The position numbers were made by a program, and so were the translations under genes. 64,000 nt of DNA from assembly GCF_900105185.1 (NCBI RefSeq), contig NZ_FNTJ01000001.1, positions 4,174,501 to 4,238,500 on the forward strand, in the 5' to 3' direction. This DNA is from Pseudomonas saponiphila (GTDB lineage Bacteria; Pseudomonadota; Gammaproteobacteria; Pseudomonadales; Pseudomonadaceae). Below, piece by piece: positions 1-9,510 of this stretch (position 1 is its first letter; the number at the start of each line of letters is the position of its first letter). The notes under the pieces are model-generated. The model was not told where the DNA came from. It did not search any database and was given only the letters and a program-made list of their open reading frames with translations.

Positions 1-5
1 GGCGG

Positions 6-1331
6 ATGAGCTGGTCAGAAACCTTGCTGGATGCCTCCTTTCGAGGTGTTCCGCTCCTGGTCGTTGACGAAACCTTGCAATGGCAGCGGGCGTTGTCTGA
101 GCATGGGACACCATTTAAGGATGGTGACAGCGTGGTCGACCTGGGGCGGGGAGCACGTCGCGTCCCGATGCAGCTCATCGTTTACGGCGATAACTACGAG
201 ATTGAGCTACAGAATCTTCTGCTGGCACTGGGGCAGCGTGGACCGGGTGAACTGATCCACCCGATTTACGGCAGCATGAGTGTCGTCTCGCAAAACGTCG
301 AGGTGAAACACGTTGCCGAAAGACCCGACGCTGCAATGGTTAGCCTGCTGTTTGTCGAAGACTCCCCTGACTTACCATTTTTTGCCCGGCAGTTTGAGTT
401 CGTCGATATCGGTGTACTTGAACAAGAGGACCAGTATCGCTGGCAGGACGGCATCTTCGATTTGTTCGGCCGCGTCGATTCCCTGGTCGCGGAGATCCAG
501 TCATGGATCGGTGGCGGTTGGGTCGGGCTGATCGAGAAGGCGCTCGGCCTACCAGGTATCTTCCTGCGCGTGCAGCAACTGCGGTCACAGATCCTAGGTG
601 TTGTGTCTGGTGTTGCGTCGATGGCCAAGCATCCATCGGCGGCATTCGACCCTCTGACTGAACTGTTCCGCACGCCGACGCAGATCCGTGGTTCGATCAG
701 TGACAGCACACCCACCACGTCGACGGCACTGCTTGCCCGAAGTGGTGTTCCGGCGACCATGCCAGGCGCTGACACCTTAACCACAGATGCTGCGCAGGCT
801 GCCAATTCCTTCTTGATCAGTGCCCGCCAAGGTGTTGCCCCTGATGCGGACAGACTGCCCGACGGTATGCCTGACGATCCGGTCGAAGCCAGTGCGTTTG
901 CGCTTGTTGTCCTAGTCGTCACGGAGCTTGCCGCAGCCCATTCGCTGGCGGTAGCCAGCGTGATCGAGGACGAAGCCAACATGCCGACCTTGAGCCCTCT
1001 GGAACTGGAGGGTCTGGTTAATCTGGTGCGCTCCCTGGTCCAGGGCGCAATCCTGCTCCAGCGTCGACTCTACGACGTGGAAACTTCCCGACCAGTCATC
1101 GAGGCCCTGCGCAACACCGCCGCGATGATCCAGGCCCGAGCCCGGCAGGTGATTTTGCAGAGCCCGCCTATGGTCGAGCGCGTTGTTGAAACTCCGGCCA
1201 GCCTGCGCTTGTTAGCCCATCGTTGGTACGGTGACCATGCTCGCGCTATTGAGCTGGTCCGGCTTAACCCTGACCTGAACACCCCTCACAACATCCCGGC
1301 CGGTAAGGTGCTGCGTGCTTATGCTGAATGA
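6..1331 (+). CDS. Tail/DNA circularization protein, Mu gp43-like
   Basis: This 441-residue protein has the N-terminal DNA-circularization domain found in Mu-like phages; the opening WSETLLDASFRGVP segment is typical. In Mu-type myophages the protein sits between the tape measure and the baseplate hub genes and acts in tail assembly. The start lies 5 bases from the window edge, so the upstream gene and most of the ribosome site cannot be seen. It overlaps the hub gene by 11 bp, which suggests translational coupling. Confidence 0.85.
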   Translation: MSWSETLLDASFRGVPLLVVDETLQWQRALSEHGTPFKDGDSVVDLGRGARRVPMQLIVYGDNYEIELQNLLLALGQRGPGELIHPIYGSMSVVSQNVEVKHVAERPDAAMVSLLFVEDSPDLPFFARQFEFVDIGVLEQEDQYRWQDGIFDLFGRVDSLVAEIQSWIGGGWVGLIEKALGLPGIFLRVQQLRSQILGVVSGVASMAKHPSAAFDPLTELFRTPTQIRGSISDSTPTTSTALLARSGVPATMPGADTLTTDAAQAANSFLISARQGVAPDADRLPDGMPDDPVEASAFALVVLVVTELAAAHSLAVASVIEDEANMPTLSPLELEGLVNLVRSLVQGAILLQRRLYDVETSRPVIEALRNTAAMIQARARQVILQSPPMVERVVETPASLRLLAHRWYGDHARAIELVRLNPDLNTPHNIPAGKVLRAYAE

Positions 1332-2445
1332 TCCTATTCCGTCTATTCGGCTGTCTATTGGCGGTCTGTTCCACGAAACCTGGGATGGCTGGTCGGTTGA
1401 GTCCGATCTGCTAACCCCGGCCGATGCCTTCGAATTGGAGCTGCACACAAAGAACGCCACGCGCTTGCCTGACGTGATCAAAGAGGGCGCGCCCTGTTCG
1501 TTGACGTTGGACGGCGACCGTGTATTGACTGGGCAGATTGATGAGTTTGAGCACGATATCTCGCGCCAGGGTATCAACATGCGTATCAATGGCCGCGACC
1601 GTGCTGCTCCCCTGGTCGACTGCTCGGCACCTTTCGTGTCCATGCGTGAAGCGTCCCTGGCGCAGATCCTTGACCAGGTGGTAAAGCCCCTGGGCACGTA
1701 CCAAGTTGAGATCCGCGCCGACCAGGCCAAGACCCGGCGGCGCATCCAGATCGAACCTGGACAGACAGCTTGGGAGGCATTGCTCCAGGTCGCTGAGGCC
1801 AACGGCTTATGGCCATGGGTCGAGCCGGACGGCCGTCTGATCATCGGCGGGCCGGACTACAACGCACCGCCCGTGGGCACGTTGATCCTGCGCGAAGAAG
1901 ATGGCGTGGACAACAACGTCCAGCGCCTGAGCGTCCGCCGCTCGATAGCCAACCGCTACAGCCAGATAACCGTCCTCGGGCAGCACGGCCAGTACGACAA
2001 CGATGGGCTGGATACCAAGCGCTCCCACCTGCGCTCGGTCATTCAAGACGAGACGCTGTCACGTCGTGGGATCTTCCGGCCCAAGGTCGTTATCGACAGC
2101 TCCAGCGAGAACCAGGACATGGCCACCACTCGCGCACGAAAGCTGCTGGCCGACAGTCGCCTGGAGGGTTTCGAGATCCGCGCCATCGTCAAAGGGCACC
2201 GCGCCGATAACGGCCAGGTCTGGAGCCCTGGTCAGCGTGTCATCGTCCGCAGTGAACCCCACGGGCTGGATGCCACCTACTTTCTGATGTCTCGCACCCT
2301 GCGTCTGTCTCGTGGTGAGGGGGCTATCACCGAGCTGCGCTTGCGTGAAGACAAAATGTGGGTGCTTGACGGGAACAAGCTGAAGAAGCGCAAGGGCAAG
2401 TCTGGTTCGGACGCTGCCTTTATCGAAATGATCAAGGCTCTCTGA
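1321..2445 (+). CDS. Baseplate hub protein, Mu gpP (gp44)-like
   Basis: This protein of about 374 residues matches the Mu gpP hub family, which forms the centre of the contractile-tail baseplate and binds the spike. A GTG at 1315 is in frame, but the ATG at 1321 is better placed behind AAGGTG at about 1304. The stop overlaps the ATG of the spike gene by one base (TGATG). Position between the gp43-like and gp45-like genes supports the call. Confidence 0.85.
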   Translation: MLNDPIPSIRLSIGGLFHETWDGWSVESDLLTPADAFELELHTKNATRLPDVIKEGAPCSLTLDGDRVLTGQIDEFEHDISRQGINMRINGRDRAAPLVDCSAPFVSMREASLAQILDQVVKPLGTYQVEIRADQAKTRRRIQIEPGQTAWEALLQVAEANGLWPWVEPDGRLIIGGPDYNAPPVGTLILREEDGVDNNVQRLSVRRSIANRYSQITVLGQHGQYDNDGLDTKRSHLRSVIQDETLSRRGIFRPKVVIDSSSENQDMATTRARKLLADSRLEGFEIRAIVKGHRADNGQVWSPGQRVIVRSEPHGLDATYFLMSRTLRLSRGEGAITELRLREDKMWVLDGNKLKKRKGKSGSDAAFIEMIKAL

Positions 2446-3005
2446 TGAGCAGCCTACCGCGCCTGGTGCGCGAGCAAGTCGCCCGAGTCATGAGCAACGT
2501 TCGTCAGGCCTTCCGTGCAGTTGCAGCCAGGAACACCCACGGAACCTTGATCGGTGTCGAAATGGAGGGCCTGTCGGGCGAGTCGGTTTCAGGCGAGCTG
2601 TTCCAGCACTACGGATTCAGCTCGGCGCCGCTCCCAGGTGCCGAGTACCTGGTTGTTCCCGTGGGTGGCAATAGCAAGCACGCCGTGGTCGTGGCCAGTG
2701 AAGACGGGCGTTATCGCCTCACACTCCAAGACGGCGAAGTATCGCTGTATACCGATGAGGGCGATTACATCCACATGAAGCGCGGCCGGTTGATTGAGGT
2801 CGTAACTGATGACCTGGTGTTCAAGGTCAAGAATAAGGTGCGCTTTGATACGCCCATGGTTGAGATGACCGGCGACCAGCATGTCGACGGTAGCATCAAG
2901 GCTGATGCTGAGATCGCCGACCATACGCGGACCATGCAGGGGGATCGCGACCTCTACAACGCGCACGGCCACTCTGGAGGCCCGCCTCCCAAGCCGCCTC
3001 AATAA
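2445..3005 (+). CDS. Baseplate spike protein, Mu gp45-like
   Basis: The 186-residue product has the Mu gp45 layout: an N-terminal OB-type region (to about residue 90), a beta-rich shaft, and a C-terminal tip with an HGHSGG segment. In this family a His-x-His motif binds iron at the membrane-piercing tip. The start is fixed by the one-base overlap with the hub gene. The proline-rich tail GPPPKPP ends the protein. Confidence 0.85.
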   Translation: MSSLPRLVREQVARVMSNVRQAFRAVAARNTHGTLIGVEMEGLSGESVSGELFQHYGFSSAPLPGAEYLVVPVGGNSKHAVVVASEDGRYRLTLQDGEVSLYTDEGDYIHMKRGRLIEVVTDDLVFKVKNKVRFDTPMVEMTGDQHVDGSIKADAEIADHTRTMQGDRDLYNAHGHSGGPPPKPPQ

Positions 3006-3076
3006 CTCGTAGGTAGAGAACCTTAAGCGGTCCTTAAATCGCAACCTCACGCGCCTGCGCGACAGTATGCCGACCT

Positions 3077-3427
3077 ATGGACGCAGGCATAAACCCAACC
3101 ACTGGCGACTTGACGGGCCAGCGTATCAATACGCTGGCGAACGCCGTTTACATTCGCCTCATGACACCCCTCGGCACCTGGTGGAAAGACACCGCCGTCG
3201 GCTCACGCCTGCATGAACTTCGCCGCGAAAAAGATCTGCCCCGCGTGGGCATCCTGGCCAAGCAATACGCCGAGCAAGCCCTCAAGCCACTGCTCGATGA
3301 TGGCCGCGCAAAGAAGATCACCATCACCGCCGAGCAGCCACACAACGGCTGGCTCGACCTGCACATCGACATCATCGACGCCACCGGCAATCCGCAAGTG
3401 TTTCGCCAACCTGTACGAGTGATCTGA
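3077..3427 (+). CDS. Baseplate wedge protein, gp46 (GPW/gp25)-like
   Basis: A 116-residue protein of the Mu gp46 type, related to the gp25/gpW wedge family that links the baseplate to the sheath. The segment TPLGTWWKDTAVGSRL and a following helix fit the family. It is preceded by a 71-bp spacer with no recognisable gene and followed one base later by the gp47-like gene. Confidence 0.8.
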   Translation: MDAGINPTTGDLTGQRINTLANAVYIRLMTPLGTWWKDTAVGSRLHELRREKDLPRVGILAKQYAEQALKPLLDDGRAKKITITAEQPHNGWLDLHIDIIDATGNPQVFRQPVRVI

Positions 3428-3979
3428 TATGGCCTTTTCTGCGCCTGCCCTGGAAAGCATTCTCGCCGCGATCTTGCGCGACATTCGCAACGTTCAGCCC
3501 GAGGCTGATATCGGCACCGACAGTGACAACTATGTGCGCTCTGCTGCCGTTGCTGCGGCTATCGAGGGCCTGTATCAGAAGCTCGCCTGGGTGTATCGCC
3601 AGATCTTCCCTGACACCGCAGACGAAGAGGAACTGGTGCATGCGGCTGCCATTCGGGGAGTGCTGCGCAAGGGTGCGGTAGCTGCTACAGGGACCGTCGC
3701 ACTGAAAGGTGCTGTAGGTGTCGAGTTGTTGCCAGGGGCCACCCTCACTCATGTTGTGACCGGCGAGAAGTTCGACGCATTAGCTAGCGCGAAAATTGGC
3801 ACCGATGGCACTGCAACCGTTCTTGTCCTGGCGCAGACTGTCGGCGCCCAACTCAACAGGCTGACTGGTGGCCTTGCGCTCACAAGCCCGCCATTGGGCA
3901 TGGACGCAGCTGCCAGCTTCGTTGGTGAGACTGCCGGTGGCGACGACCAGGAAAAGACCGAGTCCTTGCTTGCCCGGCT

Positions 3980-3986
3980 CCTTGAC
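3980..3986. repeat. 7-bp target duplication CCTTGAC, left copy
   Basis: CCTTGAC immediately precedes the left end of the IS and recurs at 6628-6634 immediately after its right end. It marks a simple transposition event into the gp47-like gene. Confidence 0.9.
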
Positions 3987-4211
3987 TGCGGATTTCGGAG
4001 CACCGTGACCGGCCGTTTCGGTTGATCGTGACCGGTCATTTCGCTAACGCGTGACCGCTCATTTCGGTAGCAACGTGACCGATTTTCCGCCTGTTCCGAA
4101 ACAGGTGGTCACGGCTTACCGAAATCGCCGGTCACGACTTAGCGAAAGCCTTCCCCTTCGTTGCGCATGACCTGATGCGCCGCCATCCTCGACCGATTTC
4201 GGGAGAGGAAG

Positions 4212-5897
4212 ATGGCGGCGCCGCGAGTAGCCATGCGAAACATCAAAGAATGTCTGCGCCTCAAGTTTGAGGCCGGCTTGTCCCACGAGAAGATTGCCCG
4301 TGCCTTGCAGCTGTCCAAGGGCGTGGTTAGCAAGTACATCGCGGCGGCGCGGGTGGCCGGGCTGGACTGGCCGGCGCTGGTGGCCATGGACGAGGCCGCG
4401 CTGGCGGCCGCCTTGTTTGCACCGACGTCGACGAACAAGCCGCGCGGTGAGCGAGTGCTGCCCGATGTGCTGAGCATCCACCGCGAGTTGCGACGCAAGG
4501 GCGTGACCTTGCAGCTGCTGTGGGAGGAATATCTCGCCGCGCATGCGGGCCAGCCGACCTACCGCTACACCCAGTTCGTCGAGCACTACCGGCGCTACGC
4601 CCAGACGCTCAAACGTTCGATGCGTCAGCTGCACCGTGCGGGCGAGAAGCTATTCATCGACTATGCCGGGCCGACGCTGCCGGTGGTCGACCCGGCCACC
4701 GGCGAAGTGCGCCGGGCGCACATCTTCGTCGCCGCCCTGGGCGCCTCGAATTACACCTATGCCTGCGCGACGCCAGGCGAAACCCAGGTGGACTGGCTGA
4801 CCTCGCTGGGCCAGGCTCTGACCTACTTTGGCGGCGTGCCGGAAATGGTTGTGCCGGACAATCCGCGCGCCCTGGTCGCCCAGCCGGATCGCTACGAGCC
4901 GGGCCTGAACCGGGCCACGCTGGAGTGCGCGCGTCATTACCAGACGGTGATCCTGCCGGCACGGCCACGCAAGCCTCAGGACAAGGCCAAGGCCGAGGTG
5001 GCGGTGCAGGTGGTCGAGCGCTGGATCATGGCGCGGCTGCGCCATCGGCAGTTCTTCAGCCTGCATGCGCTTAACCAGGCCATCGCCGAGCTGCTGGAGG
5101 ATCTGAATCGGCGCCCGTTCAAGCGGCTCGATGGCTGCCGGCGCGACTGGTTCGAGCGCCTGGATCGCCCGGCCTTGCGAGCGCTGCCGGTGCATCCCTA
5201 CGAGGTCGCCACCTTCAAGCGCTGCAAGGTCAGCATCGACTACCACATCGAGGTCAATGGCAGCTTCTACAGCGTGCCCTCCGCCCTGGCCCGGCAGAAC
5301 GTGGACGTGCGACTGACGGCACACACCCTGGAAGTGCTGCATGGCAACCGGCGGGTGGCCAGCCACCTGCTGCTGGGGCGACGCGGCGCTTACAGTACCC
5401 AGCGCGAGCACATGCCCGCGGCGCACCAGGCGCATCGCGAATGGACGCCACAACGCCTGCTCGACTGGGGCGCGCGGATCGGCCCCTACACGCGCCAACT
5501 GATCGATCACCAACTGACCCACAAGCCGCACCCGGAGATGGGCTACCGCGCCTGCCTCGGCCTGCTCTCGCTGGCCCGGCGCTATGGCAATGCACGCCTG
5601 GAAGCCGCTGCCGAACGTGCCGTACACCTGCGCGCCTTCACCGGGCGCAGCGTGCGCAACCTGCTCCAGCAAGGCCTGGATCAACAGCCGCTGCCCCAGC
5701 GTGCCGCCGAAACGACCTTACCCGGCGACCACGAGAACGTCCGTGGCGCCGACTACTACCAACCCCCGCAACAGGAGCTGTTCGATGATGCCGCAACACA
5801 CCCTGAATCAACTGCACCAGCTACGCCTGGACGGCATGGCCCGCGCCCTGGAAGAGCAATGGACGCTGCCGGCCAGCCACAGCCTGAGCTTCGATGA
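4212..5897 (+). CDS. istA: IS21-family transposase IstA
   Basis: A 561-residue transposase. An N-terminal helix-turn-helix (about residues 10-45, with [18 protein letters not shown]) is followed by an RNase-H-like catalytic core. Candidate catalytic residues are D150 (FIDYAG), D216 (VVPDN) and E262 (KAKAEV). It overlaps istB by about 113 bp, longer than in most IS21 elements, so the extreme C terminus is uncertain. An identical copy is present in the second IS. Confidence 0.95.
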   Translation: MAAPRVAMRNIKECLRLKFEAGLSHEKIARALQLSKGVVSKYIAAARVAGLDWPALVAMDEAALAAALFAPTSTNKPRGERVLPDVLSIHRELRRKGVTLQLLWEEYLAAHAGQPTYRYTQFVEHYRRYAQTLKRSMRQLHRAGEKLFIDYAGPTLPVVDPATGEVRRAHIFVAALGASNYTYACATPGETQVDWLTSLGQALTYFGGVPEMVVPDNPRALVAQPDRYEPGLNRATLECARHYQTVILPARPRKPQDKAKAEVAVQVVERWIMARLRHRQFFSLHALNQAIAELLEDLNRRPFKRLDGCRRDWFERLDRPALRALPVHPYEVATFKRCKVSIDYHIEVNGSFYSVPSALARQNVDVRLTAHTLEVLHGNRRVASHLLLGRRGAYSTQREHMPAAHQAHREWTPQRLLDWGARIGPYTRQLIDHQLTHKPHPEMGYRACLGLLSLARRYGNARLEAAAERAVHLRAFTGRSVRNLLQQGLDQQPLPQRAAETTLPGDHENVRGADYYQPPQQELFDDAATHPESTAPATPGRHGPRPGRAMDAAGQPQPELR

Positions 5898-6534
5898 ACG
5901 CCTCGGCCTACTGCTCGACCGCGAACTGGCCTGGCGTGACAACCAGCGCCTGGTACGGCTGCGCAAGAAGGCCAAGCTCAAGTACGCCAACGCCTGCCTG
6001 GAAGATCTCGACCGCCGCACCGGACGCGCCCTGGACGAGCGTCTGATCGCCACCCTGGCCAGTGGCGACTGGATCCGCCAGCAGCACAACCTGCTGCTGA
6101 CCGGCCCGACCGGTGCCGGCAAAACCTGGCTGGCCTGCGCCCTGGGCAACCAGGCCTGCCGCCAGGGCTATAGCACCCTGTACCTGCGCACCCCGCGCCT
6201 GCTGGAACAACTGCGCATCGCTCATGGCGACGGCAGCTTCGGCCGTACCCTGCAACAGCTGGCAAAGGTCGACGTCCTGGTGCTGGACGACTGGGCGCTA
6301 GCCCCGCTGGAGGAAGGAGCCCGGCATGACCTGCTGGAGGTGATCGACGACCGCGCTGGCAGCCGCTCCACCATCCTGACGAGCCAACTGCCCATCGAGC
6401 ACTGGCACGGCTGGATCAACGACCCGACCCTGGCCGATGCCATCCTCGACCGCCTGGTGCACAACGCCTACCGACTGACGATGAAAGGCGAGTCGCTGCG
6501 CCGAAAAAAAGCCGAGGAACAAGCCGCATCGTGA
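5785..6534 (+). CDS. istB: IS21-family helper ATPase IstB
   Basis: A 249-residue AAA+ ATPase that assists IstA in target capture. Walker A is GPTGAGKTW and Walker B is VLVLDDW. The start at 5785 (or 5788) lies 8-11 bases after an AGGAG site and gives the normal family length. The longer in-frame extension upstream reads through istA and is not credible. Confidence 0.95.
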   Translation: MMPQHTLNQLHQLRLDGMARALEEQWTLPASHSLSFDERLGLLLDRELAWRDNQRLVRLRKKAKLKYANACLEDLDRRTGRALDERLIATLASGDWIRQQHNLLLTGPTGAGKTWLACALGNQACRQGYSTLYLRTPRLLEQLRIAHGDGSFGRTLQQLAKVDVLVLDDWALAPLEEGARHDLLEVIDDRAGSRSTILTSQLPIEHWHGWINDPTLADAILDRLVHNAYRLTMKGESLRRKKAEEQAAS

Positions 6535-7143
6535 CCGATGCGATTACAATCCAGAACCCGCGCAACCGGGGTGGAAGCACCGGTCACGTATTAGCGAAAC
6601 GCTCGGTCACGTTCACCGAAATCCGCACCTTGACCTCATACAGTCGCCGCCAGCAGGTGGCACGGCTTATGACTTCAAGCGCTGGGCTAGAAGCGTGGAC
6701 GGTGTGGCAGATGCATTGGTGCTGCCTATGCGTCGTGGCGCGGGCACTGTCGATGTAGTGATCACCGCCAGCACCGGCACCCCTTCGGCAGAAGTCATAG
6801 CGAACTGCAAAGAGTTCATCCTGGGCGAATGCTCGGTCATTGCCGATGTGTGGGTTTATGCCCCGGTGGTCCGCACAGTCGATTCCAGCGCTCTTGTAGA
6901 GCTGGCGGACGGTTACAAGCTTGCTGACGTGCAAGCGGCTGCGCAGGTCGCCTACAACACCTTGCTCGGGGCGCTTAAGCCTCGCGAGATGCTCAAGCGT
7001 TCACAGATTGAGGCCATGCTTAACAATCTGGCCGGGGTTACTGACCGCTCCGTTACGGCCCCGGCCGGAAACGTCAAAGCCTCTGATGACGCTGGCCTGA
7101 TCGGCTGGATTCGCCCTGGAGCCATCGCGCTGGGGCTGATGGA

Positions 7144-7719
7144 ATGACCAGCCTCGCCGACCAGCTCCGGTTACTACTCCCGCCAGTCTCCTATGACGGC
7201 TCGGCGCCTCGTCTGTCCGCCGCCATTGAGGCCGAGGCCAATGCGCTGACACTTTCTGACGCCCAGGCTGAGGCGACTTACAGCGCCATTTTTGCCGACT
7301 CTGGAATGGGGCTTACCGACTGGGAGCGCGTTCTTGCGTTGCCTGATCCTTGCCTTGTCGGTGTGCCGCAATCGGTTCGCCAGCGTGTGCAGGCGGTTGT
7401 CAGCAAGTTGCAAGGTCGGGGCGGTCAGAGTCGCGGTTTCTTTATCGCTTTGGCCAAGGGCTTGGGCTACGGCATAACCATCGACACCTTTCGCCCAGCT
7501 CGCGCAGGCATAGCGCGAGCTGGCGACCCAATCAACGGCGGCGCCTGGGCGTTCACATGGCGCGTCAATGCGCCAGCGGTCACGGTCAGTCGAGCCGTTG
7601 CGGGAATCACCGGAGCTGGCGACCCGCTGGCGTCCTGGGGGAACAAGTCCCTTGAGTGCAGGCTCAGTCAAATGAAGCCCGCCGAATCCATTCTGCTGTT
7701 CGGTTACGGAGACAACTAA
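7144..7719 (+). CDS. Tail wedge/tip protein, Mu gp48 (YmfQ)-like
   Basis: A 191-residue protein of the YmfQ/gp48 family, which connects the wedge to the tail fibres. The opening (DQLRLLLPPVSYD) and a central GRGGQSRGFFIALA segment are characteristic. It overlaps the gp47-like gene by four bases (ATGA) and the fibre gene by one base (TAATG). Confidence 0.85.
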   Translation: MTSLADQLRLLLPPVSYDGSAPRLSAAIEAEANALTLSDAQAEATYSAIFADSGMGLTDWERVLALPDPCLVGVPQSVRQRVQAVVSKLQGRGGQSRGFFIALAKGLGYGITIDTFRPARAGIARAGDPINGGAWAFTWRVNAPAVTVSRAVAGITGAGDPLASWGNKSLECRLSQMKPAESILLFGYGDN

Positions 7720-8669
7720 TGCAAAAGATCGGTGCAAGTACCGCTTCGGCAAACGCCCTTGGTGAGTTCACCGAGGGCAATCCTGGCGCGGGTGTAGCCG
7801 CTACGCTGCTCAAAGCCGCTTGGCTGAATGCAGTGCAGCGGGAACTGGTTCACCTAGTAGAGGGTGCAGGCCTGACCCTGGACGCTGCTGATGACTCTCA
7901 GATTCTAAAGGCCATCCAAGCGATTCAGGTCAATGCAAGTACGTGGCTAAAGCTCAGTGGCAAGCCGACTACCATTGCAGGGTTCGGCATTACTGATGCT
8001 TTCACCAAACTAGAGACTACCTCTGCTATTCAACAGAAGATCGCAGATCTCGTCGCATCCTCTCCCGCAGCGCTCGACACTCTTAAAGAACTAGCTGATG
8101 CCCTGGGGAACGATCCAAATTTCGCCACCACTATGACCAACGCCTTGGCGGGGAAGGCCAGTAAGGCAACCACACTTTCTGGATATGGCATCACTGATGC
8201 TTATGCCAAATCTGGAACGTACTCTAAGTCAGAACTTGATGCGGCCTTGGTCCCTTTGGGTCAAGCGTCGGAGGTCAACCGGGGCACAGCGAAAGTCGCG
8301 AATCTTGCGCAGATGCTTGCGGATACTGATGACTCAGTGATCGTCACACCTAAGAAACTGCGATGGGGCTTCTCGATTAGCCTTGCGGCCAATGGATACA
8401 TCGTTTTCCCATCATGGATGGGCGGGCTCGTTGTCCAGTGGGGGTCGGGAACCTCATCTGGAGCCACTGCCGAAAACCTATCTGTTGCTATGCCATTGGC
8501 CTGGCCGACAGGGTCTTTTGCAGAGAATGCAACCATTGTTGGCACTGACGCAGGAACCCACACAGTGCTTCGAGGGGCAATGACCTCAAACACGATGAAG
8601 CTCACAACGCTGCGAAACGGTGCATATGCGAGTGGAATTACAGTTCGCTGGATAGCCATCGGCTTTTAA
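7719..8669 (+). CDS. Tail fibre protein
   Basis: A 316-residue fibre. The N terminus resembles baseplate-attaching fibre domains. Two copies of a phage-fibre repeat (KPTTIAGFGITDAF and KATTLSGYGITDAY) are separated by a helical stretch, and a C-terminal receptor-binding region follows from about residue 230. The ATG at 7719 overlaps the preceding stop and has CGGAG upstream. A longer reading from 7656 lies inside the gp48 gene and is less likely. Confidence 0.85.
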   Translation: MQKIGASTASANALGEFTEGNPGAGVAATLLKAAWLNAVQRELVHLVEGAGLTLDAADDSQILKAIQAIQVNASTWLKLSGKPTTIAGFGITDAFTKLETTSAIQQKIADLVASSPAALDTLKELADALGNDPNFATTMTNALAGKASKATTLSGYGITDAYAKSGTYSKSELDAALVPLGQASEVNRGTAKVANLAQMLADTDDSVIVTPKKLRWGFSISLAANGYIVFPSWMGGLVVQWGSGTSSGATAENLSVAMPLAWPTGSFAENATIVGTDAGTHTVLRGAMTSNTMKLTTLRNGAYASGITVRWIAIGF

Positions 8670-8680
8670 AGGGGGCACTC

Positions 8681-9109
8681 ATGAAACGTTTTTACAGTCA
8701 AACAACTCAGACCTCTTATCTGCAAGGGTTGCATGCTGTTTTGCCTGATGACGCAGTCGAGATTCCCGATGCGCTTTACTTGGCAGTCATAGGCAACCCA
8801 CCCTCCGGCAAGATTCGCGTTCACGATGAGCATGGGCTGCCGCATTTAGTGGATGCACCAATGGTGGTCCCGGACCTGATGGGCCAGGAGCGCGAGTGGC
8901 GTGACGCTGAATTGTCGGCGGTCGTGTGGCTGCGTGAGCGGCACCGCGATCAGCTGGAAATCGAAGCCCCTACAACGCTTAAAGAAGAACAGTTCAAGGA
9001 GCTGCTTGTGTATATGCAGGCCCTGCGGGAGTGGCCGCAATCTCCTGACTTCCCCGTCCCCTCATTTCGGCCTCGCCCCCCAGCTTGGATGGTTGATTTG
9101 GTCGAGTAG
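8681..9109 (+). CDS. Tail fibre assembly chaperone
   Basis: A 142-residue protein directly after the fibre gene, with a C-terminal FRPRPPAW segment typical of phage tail assembly chaperones. It probably helps the preceding fibre fold or trimerise. It is the last gene before the phage end. Confidence 0.7.
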   Translation: MKRFYSQTTQTSYLQGLHAVLPDDAVEIPDALYLAVIGNPPSGKIRVHDEHGLPHLVDAPMVVPDLMGQEREWRDAELSAVVWLRERHRDQLEIEAPTTLKEEQFKELLVYMQALREWPQSPDFPVPSFRPRPPAWMVDLVE

Positions 9110-9122
9110 TGCGGGCAGTGAC

Positions 9123-9216
9123 GGTGTCAAATATGGCGCTAGACGATTGGTACTCATCGAGATTTATCGGTGCCAATTGTGGCGCCAAGCGGTGCCAAAT
9201 CCGACGCTCGCTTACA
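9123..9216 (+). repeat. Mu-like right end with three repeated sites (R3, R2, R1)
   Basis: Three direct repeats of about 20 bp with consensus GGTGYCAAWT start at 9123, 9169 and 9191. The two outermost are 22 bp apart and the third is 46 bp further in, resembling the R1-R2-R3 spacing of phage Mu. Seventeen bases after the last GGTGCCAAA the sequence reads ACA (9214-9216), the expected terminal trinucleotide. The same 9-mer-plus-17 geometry recurs at 58706-58731. Confidence 0.6.
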
Positions 9217-9261
9217 GTATGAAGAAAAAGGCCAGCGTCACTTGGAAAGTCACAATGGCAG

Positions 9262-9288
9262 AAACAACAAAGCCGCTCGAAAGCGGCT
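9262..9288 (-). terminator. Probable original tRNA-Pro terminator
   Basis: AGCCGCTTTCGAGCGGCT followed by a T-rich tract on the minus strand forms an intrinsic terminator. It lies just beyond the attL copy of the tRNA 3' end, so it was probably the native terminator of tRNA-Pro before the prophage separated them by about 49.5 kb. Confidence 0.6.
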
Positions 9289-9294
9289 AAGTCG

Positions 9295-9351
9295 TTGAAA
9301 AATATGGTCGGGACGGAGTGATTCGAACACTCGACCCCTAGCACCCCATGC
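9295..9351. other. attL core (57 bp)
   Basis: Positions 9295-9351 are identical to 58824-58880. The repeat covers the tRNA-Pro 3' half, from the anticodon loop to the CCA end, plus about 10 bp of downstream sequence. Identity extends about 7 bp further left with one mismatch. The tRNA 5' half is absent here, so this is the duplicated, non-functional copy. Confidence 0.95.
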
Positions 9352-9442
9352 ACGCAGTGCCCTCTGCGGGCCACGGAAAAAGCCTTGTAACCTCTGCGCT
9401 CGCTGCAATCGAATGCTCAGGAAAGTCTGCAAGTGCGTGAGA

Positions 9443-9464
9443 AAGTCACGCAAAAGTCACGCAC
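9443..9464 (+). repeat. Arm-type repeat near attL
   Basis: A 22-bp sequence containing two GTCACGC units occurs here and again, identical and in the same orientation, at 58764-58785. One copy lies on each phage arm flanking the cores. This fits arm-type binding sites for the missing integrase or an excisionase. Confidence 0.55.
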
Positions 9465-9510
9465 GCCATACATCCCTCCCCCGGCGTCCTGCCGAACGAA
9501 CACCAATCCC

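Larger units (their letters stand above)
3987..6627 (+). mobile_element. IS21-family insertion sequence, copy 1 (2641 bp)
   Basis: The element starts TGCGGATTTCGG and ends with its inverse CCGAAATCCGCA. It carries istA and istB in tandem, as in IS21. Several internal CGTGACCG repeats lie within about 150 bp of the left end and GGTCACG repeats at the right end, consistent with the multiple transposase sites of this family. A second copy of identical length lies at 51332-53972 in the same orientation. Confidence 0.95.
3429..7147 (+). pseudogene. Baseplate J-like wedge gene (Mu gp47-like) split by an IS
   Basis: The 5' part (3429-3986, 186 codons) and 3' part (6635-7147) join exactly in frame when the IS and one copy of its 7-bp duplication are removed. 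The rejoined protein is about 356 residues, normal for gp47/gpJ wedge proteins. The junction then reads LLDLIQSPPAGGTAY, a typical segment of this family. The wedge is needed to build the baseplate, so the insertion should abolish infectious tails from this prophage. Confidence 0.9.
1..9216 (+). mobile_element. Right part of a Mu-like transposable prophage
   Basis: Eight plus-strand genes follow the Mu gp43-gp48, fibre, fibre-chaperone order, with start and stop codons mostly overlapping. The left part lies outside the window. The unit ends in three repeated sites and a terminal ACA at 9216, which resemble Mu right-end transposase sites. No lysis or early genes are visible. An IS21-family element splits the gp47-like gene, so virion assembly should be defective. 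Assignment to a transposable rather than an integrase phage rests on the end repeats and is an inference. Confidence 0.65.

Noticed and set aside
4650..5684. 344-codon minus-strand frame inside istA, repeated in the second IS
   Set aside because: It is antisense to the conserved transposase and lacks family features.
1..9216. R-type tailocin cluster
   Set aside because: The genes end in Mu-like repeats beside tRNA-Pro rather than at a known tailocin locus, and no lysis or regulator genes are visible. The part outside the window could still change this.
9305..9351. Second tRNA-Pro gene at the left att site
   Set aside because: Only the 3' half is present; the 5' half needed for the acceptor and D arms is replaced by phage sequence.
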